The translations under genes were made by a program, and so were the position numbers. From the NCBI GenBank assembly GCA_037043015.1, contig CM073324.1:15893013-15957012 (forward strand): a stretch of DNA of 64,000 nt. Direction: 5' to 3'. The notes under the pieces were generated by a model. It did not search any database. It had not been told where the DNA came from and was given only the letters and a program-made list of their open reading frames with translations. Shown one piece after another: positions 57,555 through 64,000 of this stretch. Within the stretch, counting starts at the first letter, position 1. Each line of letters opens with the position of its first letter. This DNA comes from Bryum argenteum (taxonomy: Eukaryota; Streptophyta; Bryopsida; Bryales; Bryaceae).

Positions 57555-60251
57555 ATGGAATCCAGCAAGAGGATGCGGTTTGCGATTTCTGCAGGCAAGC
57601 GAGTTCAGACTTCTATCCCGGCGAGGAAGAAGCACCGCTACGTGCGGTTCGATCGTGATGGTGCTGTTGGAGTGGTGGAGAAAGTAACCACGGATCAGAT
57701 TAGGATTCTAGCCCAGAATCCCGGGGTGAGAGTGCGAGCTATGGGAGGCGACGTGACATCACTTTCCGGCCCTCCAGCTTCCGTGGTGGCGGAGGTCCAA
57801 GATTCGGACAACCTGTTGACTAAGCTTCAACAACAAGTGAACAGGTAAGCATCACCTCTCAACCATCAAAGTAATTCTTAAAGCAAAAACACGAAGAAAT
57901 AGATTCATTGCAAATCCGCGCTCCATCGATCCTGCCAGATTGCTTTTCCACAGTAGGTTACTCAATTTGTAGTCATTGAAACCATTTGCATTCCACTGTG
58001 CTTGCTTGATTGTTGCCATTTTTGTTTGTCTAAAATTTTGAATCACCTGGTTTTGCAAGATGAAAATCATCTCCTCTTGTTCTTTTCTTTTCAGTAATAA
58101 GCTGTATGTTGTCCTCGCAGCTAATTTTTTTGTCCGTAATTGTTTTGTCCGCATTGGATAGGGATCTTAGATTTGATTGATCGAAGGAGCTTAGAGCTGA
58201 TCAGCTTGCATTGGGGTTAAGTTAGCTCTTGATTTGAATGAATTGGAGCGAGTGATTCCAGTATCTGGAAGGAACGATCGGGAGTGAGTGCTTGCTGATT
58301 CTTTGTTTTGACAATTGAACCTCGAATGGTGTTGAGGTCTTGTGAAAATTTTTAAGAATGACATTTTCGTGCTCCTTCATTGATGATTGATGGGCAATGA
58401 TCGTGCCAGAGGATTTCAGTTGTGGGGTTTAGGGTTTCTGAGTGTAATAGGATTGCTCCGGTTAGGTTTTCATTGACGGATTTGGGACCACAAGCAGTAG
58501 GTTTCATACCCACGTTTTAAATTGAATTTGCATTCTCAAAGCAAAATAAGTGGTGATTCATTGCAAATCCACGCTCCATCGATCCTGTCAGATTGCTTTT
58601 CCACAGTATGTTACTCAATTTGTAGTCATTGAAACCATTTGCATTCCACTGTGCTTGCTTGATTGTTGCCATTTTTGTTTGGGGTTGTACTCTAAAAATT
58701 TGAATTACCTGGTTTCGCAAGAAGAAAATTCATCTCCTCCTGTTCTTTTCAGTAAAAAGCTGATTGTCGTCCTTGCAGCTAATTGTTTTGTCCGCATTGG
58801 ATGGGGCTCTTAGATTTGATTGATCGAAGGAGCTTAGAGCTGATCACTTGTTGACCAATAATTGGATTCTGTGTGTTGACCTCTTTAGTGGTTCCGTTGG
58901 AAGTCTTGCTTCTTAACATCGTTATACAATCCAGCTTGAAACTTGCTCCTCGTCTTCGTCGTCCTAAACCCTAAACCACAACTTAAAACTGAACTTTAAA
59001 ATTCTCCATCACAATCAAATATATAATTGCATCACCTTTTTTATTTTATTGCTGATACAAATTATCGCAGAGCAGTTGATGTAATAGGTGTACTACTTTA
59101 CTATAAAGTGGTTGCTCGTGAGGGAGACATATTGTGGTGGTACTACGTTAAGTTGAAAGTCCATTTTGATGAGTGTGGGACGTTAGTTTCTTTTTTATTA
59201 TGCATGAGTTGGTTGTTACGGCCAAATCCGCCATCGTTTTATCATCGTAGCACTGAACGCTGTCTGTGCCCGGTAGTGTATCACCCTGGCCATCCTGCGC
59301 AGGATTCTGGCATACTCCATTTGATGCTCAGGAATCCTGTAAGGGCCATGAATTGGCAGCATGGCGGACAGCCTCGTCAATGCCATCCGGAAGTGCAATA
59401 GGTTATGAGAATCCGATAGTGGTTTTAATCTAACGAGTATAACATTCCGCTTCAGCCATAGTAAGTTGTGATCGGCATTATTTATTTTCTTATGTCATGG
59501 GCTGAATTTTGGAAGACATAGTGTTTTACTGCCGCTCACTACAGTCAATCCGGTTTCTCTCTTGGAATCCCCAAATATAATCCCCAAATATAGAGGGGCT
59601 AATAAAAGGCCTCCTAGTTTTCAATGTATTAACCATAACGATGTTGTGTGGAAGAACAGGTTGGAGGCTAGCGTGCGGAAGGAGAAGGCTGCAAGGAAGG
59701 AGGAGGCGTTGCAGTTCAAGGCAGACTTGAAGCTTTTACAGGAGGAGAAGGTGGCAACCAGCCTCATCGTGAATGAGGGGTTCACCGTTTGTGTCAGAGC
59801 ATTTTGCGACTATTTGGTTCACAGTTTTATGCAGCGTGCAGGGATGGCGCATCTCCATTCCAACGATCGAGCGCAGTGGTTGGAGGGGAAGGGTGCGCAG
59901 AACTTCGTCAAAGGTGGGGGCGTGTTGAAGATCTTCGACCGCGAGTTACGGATTGATGCCCAGCTTCTCGACAACGTGAAGAAGCTTCGGGCATTTTCCG
60001 TGAAGTCTAGCAAGGGAGTTTGCCATTCCTTTCGACCGGTGCAGGTGGCCTTTGCCCTGCACCGTTTGGAAGAATTCCACGGCTTCGTCACCTTTTTCCA
60101 TGCATGCTTTGGCATGAAAGCCGAAAGCATGGTGGAACTACAGCATGGAGGTGGTTTACCGTCGCAGTTTATGCGGGAATACTCCGTTGCTCATGATTAT
60201 GTTGAGCATGTTGATTATGTTGATCATGTTGATTATGTTGAACTCCCCTGA
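57555..60251 (+). CDS. Unrecognised coiled-coil protein, two exons
   Basis: Exon 1 is 57555-57844 and exon 2 is 59660-60251. The join (AAC-AG / G-TTG) keeps the frame and continues a heptad pattern (LLTKLQQQVNR then LEASVRKEKAARKEEALQ and FKADLKLLQEEK), giving about 293 residues. The amino end is basic (MESSKRMRFAISAGKRVQ, ARKKHRYVRF). The C-terminal half (SLIVNEGFTVCVRAFCDYLV to FHACFGMKAESMVELQ) is unlike any domain I know and ends in a short repeat, HVDYVDHVDYVELP, made by a TTGATTATG/TTGATCATG microrepeat. An acceptor at 59593 would add residues and also keep frame. The intron holds a duplicated 290-bp block. It looks like an intact host gene. Confidence 0.55.
57900..58200. repeat. Intronic duplication, copy 1
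   Basis: GATTCATTGCAAATCCGCGC to GAGCTTAGAGCTGATC. It matches 58555-58845 at roughly 90%, with small indels (TTTTCTTTTCAG versus TTTTCAG). Confidence 0.9.
58555..58845. repeat. Intronic duplication, copy 2
   Basis: Second copy, in the same intron and orientation, about 653 bp downstream. Both copies keep pyrimidine-AG acceptor-like sites, so cryptic exons are possible. Confidence 0.9.
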
Positions 60252-61878
60252 GCAAGTCTTTTCGAATAGAAAGTGCTGGTCAAATCGTGTGATCACATTA
60301 GGTAGCTTAATCACAGAGCTCTTGATAGAAGTATGGCTATGGAGGATATAGATATATGGACTATGGCATGTTTCATCCTTGTATACGGTGCATTATCGAA
60401 CACTGTTTCTTATATGCCTTTTGCAGTTTATTCTCGATCCAAAAGACTATGGCTCGTCGGCCTTGTACAAAATACTGGACTGCGGTACGCTGTGCTCAGG
60501 GTGACCGTTAAGCTGTCAGAGATTGTGACGTCATATTCAACTATGGATTTTAGGTTCCTGCCATTTACCTTTCTAAAGTAGCCTGCTCCAGATTGTTTTC
60601 CTCGTGTTGTCGCTCTGGTCAAGTGGATTGGATCGATTAGGCCTGCTGACAGGTTACAGAGGAAGCAAGGGTGGACTGCACAGCTTGCTGAAGACGATTT
60701 CTACTTTTGAGTGCAATAGTGATTTCGGTAATATTCCGCTAAAGCCAACGGATTTTTCAACTTCCTCTTGTCGATAATGCATCATCGCAGGGAGTTTTGG
60801 AACGAGCTCAAGCACATTAGAGGACATTTTAAGTTGTTGCATTTTCCTTCCGATTGTGTCAGAACATGACAGGACATACCTCGATGTTAGCATCATGTAT
60901 TATTCATTGCGTTGCTTGCAGGCTGGCTGTGGCCCGGCTGACGCACTTGACCTAGGTGAAGAGTCAACTTTGTCGTTATTCTTATGTCATTTATGAGGAT
61001 TTTCGCTCTTCAAATGATTAGTTGACCACTTTATGATGTCCAGAGATTGAAGGTTTCAACATTCGATCATGTTAGTTATGGCATAGAACTGTAAGTAGTA
61101 CAACATGATTTGTCGAAGCCGTCGTCGGGTTTCCGTGTTTGATTCGGCTCAAAGAGATGATACGGAAGATTGAACTGGGCTGCAGAATAGGATATTTCTC
61201 AAAACGGCTCAAATTTTCGACCCCGACTGCATGAGGGAACTTCGACTGAGCACTCTGTATCAATCACAAGCTTAGGGCATCGTGTGGACCACATAAATGC
61301 GTCCGCTGGCCAATTCCAACACGAGTCTCTGTTATCATCGCTTGCGGCGGTACGAGCGGTTATTATCACGAACACTGTCACCAAGCTCACCGGATTTTGG
61401 CTGGCAATTGTCGTTCTTGGCTTATTGGAAGAAATCGTGGACAGATAATGTCGTGGACTTGAGAGATATCCTTGCTGTCCTTCGAAAATCCACCGAACAC
61501 TTTTGTGGATACTGTTATAAGCAGTGGGAGTAACCGTCTTTGAAGTCTGACTTGCGGATACATTACGCGAAGTATGTCAGATCCCATGAGGACGTTGCAG
61601 TGGGAGGATTCTGTTCGAGTGTTTCTGTTGCCTAGGGGGTTTTGATGCTCCACAAAAGCGTGAAAGGAATGTGCTGAAGGTGAGACTGGATGACAGACCT
61701 CAGTCAGCTCAGGAAAAAAGCCTCAGCTCACGCCATGTTTTAAGAACCTGCCTGACGCCCCGGTGCTGGAAGCCGGGGATACAGCGTTAGACTACTTATA
61801 CAACTTTATATTTCTGAAGCCCGTGACCTATTCAGCATTACAGATTAATTTTTAAACAATTGTGGAGGGTATTGCATC
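60252..61878. other. 3' flank; no clear gene
   Basis: A plus-strand frame ending at the TAA near 61447 codes a hydrophobic run (LTGFWLAIVVLGLLEEIVDR) preceded by SSLAAVRAVIITNTVTK. It could be the last exon of a membrane protein, but no start or upstream exon was found. Confidence 0.25.
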
Positions 61879-62070
61879 ATGGTGGCCGAGAAAGAAACGG
61901 TCGTGCCGAAGGATGAAAAGAGCGAACTCAATCTTGGAATTGAGGAGAGTATACGTCGATGTGAAGCTCTGCTCTCGATGGTCCCAATTTCCTTGCAGCC
62001 TATACTCGCCGATGGTTTGTCGCACTCTAACCCCGACTTCATTGACATAAATTTTGCTTTAGGATACTGA
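61879..62070 (+). CDS. Possible small ORF, 63 codons
   Basis: ATG at 61879 to TGA 62068-62070. MVAEKETVVPKDEKSELNLG is followed by an amphipathic part (IEESIRRCEALLSMVPISLQ). The composition is protein-like, but there is no family and no sign of splicing. It may be a terminal exon fragment. Confidence 0.25.
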   Translation: MVAEKETVVPKDEKSELNLGIEESIRRCEALLSMVPISLQPILADGLSHSNPDFIDINFALGY

Positions 62071-62549
62071 GACTGATAATGCTCTGAGCGCTATGTCCAC
62101 CACATGTCTACATATTTAATTGCTCAATATAAGTTTTGCGATATATTCATGTAATCTGTTTATCGACACATGAGCTAATGAAATCGAGCAACCAAGTCAA
62201 TCCTTACAATTGAAATGTCATAACCTTCTATGGGGCTCAGCCATGTCTACTTTTATTCTCTGTAACAATAAGCTTTGCCTGCTTAAGCGGCTTTGCTGGT
62301 AAGTTATACGGATAAGAAGTTTTTTTGGCTTCAGTACATTGCACTGGAGTTTTGACAGGCAAGCTTGCAGTAACTCTACCCTAAAATCAAGCATTCAAAT
62401 GGAATACTCTGTATCAAACAATTTAATTTTAACATTCTATTTGAATATGACCTACTTCTAATTGTATCAAGTACAGAATCATTTATTTTATCATTAAAAA
62501 AAGTAATGAATTGTGCACTATAATGCTTGCAAGTCCCAAAATTCAACAA

Positions 62550-62924
62550 TCTTTCCCACAGATAGATAGAAAGGAAACACCAGTCCCTTTGTACGGGGCC
62601 GGCATGAATGAAGTCTCCGTTCGTAAAGTTAATGACCCGATGCCTGCCGAACAAGGGGAAATTGGGACAATACTACTCTCCCCTTTCGAGGATCAACACT
62701 ATAACTACACTAGTTTCTAGCTAGTTACTAGTGCCTTGAAGATACCGGACATAGTATCCTCTTGAGGTACCCATACAACAAGGTCCATGGACCCCCCACC
62801 ATAGTTGGGTGGACTATGGTGGTGAGTATCATGCCAGCATGGGAAATGGAACCCACAACCTCCTCATTGAGGGCCATGAGCCCCAACCACCAGGCCAAGG
62901 CCTGTGGTGCCTTTCTTTCCGACA
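62550..62924 (-). mobile_element. tRNA-derived SINE, full length with small internal deletion
   Basis: Same family as 46867-47255: A box (complement of CCAACCACCAGGCCAAGG near 62884-62901), B box (complement of GGAAATGGAACCC near 62840-62852), and a GATAGATAGA tail at 62561. Likely duplication TCTTTCCCACA/TCTTTCCGACA at 62550-62560 and 62914-62924, one mismatch. It lacks about 13 bp (CCAAAGGGCTTTG region near 62760) and is more diverged than the 46.9-kb copy. Confidence 0.85.
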
Positions 62925-64000
62925 TCTATGAAATGGATCCAAAAAATTAAAAAGTAAATTTTAAAAAACTCTTCAAAATGTACATTTTTATTCCATTGAG
63001 GTGCAAGAATTATTTTTCTATTTTATAGTCGTATTATTTGATCAAATGAACAAATAAGACAAACTTTGGAGGTTTAAAACAAGAATAACCTAATTATTGA
63101 GTTAAATAAGTAATACCAAGCTTACTTTTACAATAAAGTCTCAATTTTCAGCACATAAAATATATAGTACAGTTAATAGTGCAAGCAATTTTGGTGCATG
63201 GGGAAAGTAAGTAGAAAGATAGAGCAAGTGGAATTATCAATTTTGGACTCTTTGAAAATTAGTTATGAATTTTTGAAGTTATATTTAAAGGTGTCTCTAA
63301 AATGGGCCCTAAAATGACACCCTATAATGGTTGCTCTCAATACATGATACTCTTAGATTGGGAAGCTATTATATACTTCTAAATGAAAATTACTAGACCT
63401 CCATTATTGGACCTGCTCCATTTTAGAACACTCCCCCTTAACCGTAGTTCACCCAATGGATATAGTATATTTCTTCCCTATTAGGTAGACGGAGGTAAGG
63501 TGGAACCACCTATTTTCGTGCATTTAAGGAATTAGCCTATTTTCAATGGGATTTAGATGCTGATTTTTTTATAGCGTATTAGCAATTAAAAGAAAAGGTG
63601 AACCCAAGTGAAACTATATTTTTCTCATTCTATATGAATAAGCTATGAATTTTCAAAGTTTGTATGACTAGACACCTATTTATGTACATAGACTCCTCCA
63701 AAAAGCGTGCACATGGACAACTCACCTTTTGGTGGCTTGTGCCAATCAATGAATGCCTTGTGTAGATTTTTATTTAGAAATAGGATCTTGTGTGTACAGT
63801 GATAGATGAGGCTTTGCTTGTTAATGCATGCATTTATAGGGAACGCTTTTGGGGGGGCGTTCGAGTATAGGTGGTTCTACCTTATATGCCCATATTAGAG
63901 AAGGCACCGAGAGCCAATTACCATACATTTACACCATTTCCTTGACAGTAATTATAAAGTGGGGTTTGCTGTAAACACAGTCCGGGATGCACTTCTCTGG
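62925..64000. other. AT-rich region without a recognised gene
   Basis: No frame of note, no repeat recognised, through to the end of the window. Confidence 0.45.

Overview
The window is nuclear DNA from a land plant. The genes have many introns with GT/AG borders. It carries plant-type Copia retrotransposons (one with an initiator-Met-tRNA primer site), a CACTA/EnSpm transposon, tRNA-derived SINEs, an LRR receptor kinase of the HPCA1/At5g49770 type and a type-B response regulator. A non-seed plant (bryophyte, lycophyte or fern) is possible, but that is a weak inference. No rRNA, intact tRNA or CRISPR was seen.

Layout. 0-9 kb: a partial exon, a 24/27-bp minisatellite, a small two-exon gene whose 2.4-kb intron is packed with a palindrome-bearing satellite, and a ten-exon gene (4644-8937) that reads through in frame for about 1157 residues. 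It joins a ParB-like domain to a beta-class DNA amino-methyltransferase-like domain. 9.8-26.7 kb: a three-level nest. An old, deleted Copia (A) was split by an LTR-like element (B; TG...CA ends, 5-bp duplication CAAGG), which was then split by a 13.6-kb CACTA element (11517-25093; TIR CACTACTAGGATTT, duplication GTA). The CACTA carries a complete-looking TNP2 transposase, a second Transposase_24-like gene, and fragments resembling host HSP70, PHYLLO/MenH and F-box genes. 26.7-30.7 kb: a second Copia (C) with one long open gag-pol frame but no 5' end.

31-38 kb: an LRR-VIII-1-type receptor kinase lacking its signal-peptide exon, with two frameshifts, introns loaded with MITEs and an (AT)n tract, and a stop codon supplied by the LTR of a third Copia (D, 37.9-43.8 kb). 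Copia D has almost identical LTRs but a defective pol. 44.7-46 kb: a type-B response-regulator pseudogene. 46-64 kb: SINE copies with clear target duplications, two unrecognised intron-containing genes (48.4-51.2 and 57.6-60.3 kb), direct duplications and long stretches without recognisable genes.

The likely functional host genes are the 1.6-4.5 kb gene, the ParB/methyltransferase-like gene, and perhaps the genes at 48.4-51.2 and 57.6-60.3 kb. The receptor kinase and response regulator look dead. The rest is mobile DNA at several stages of decay.
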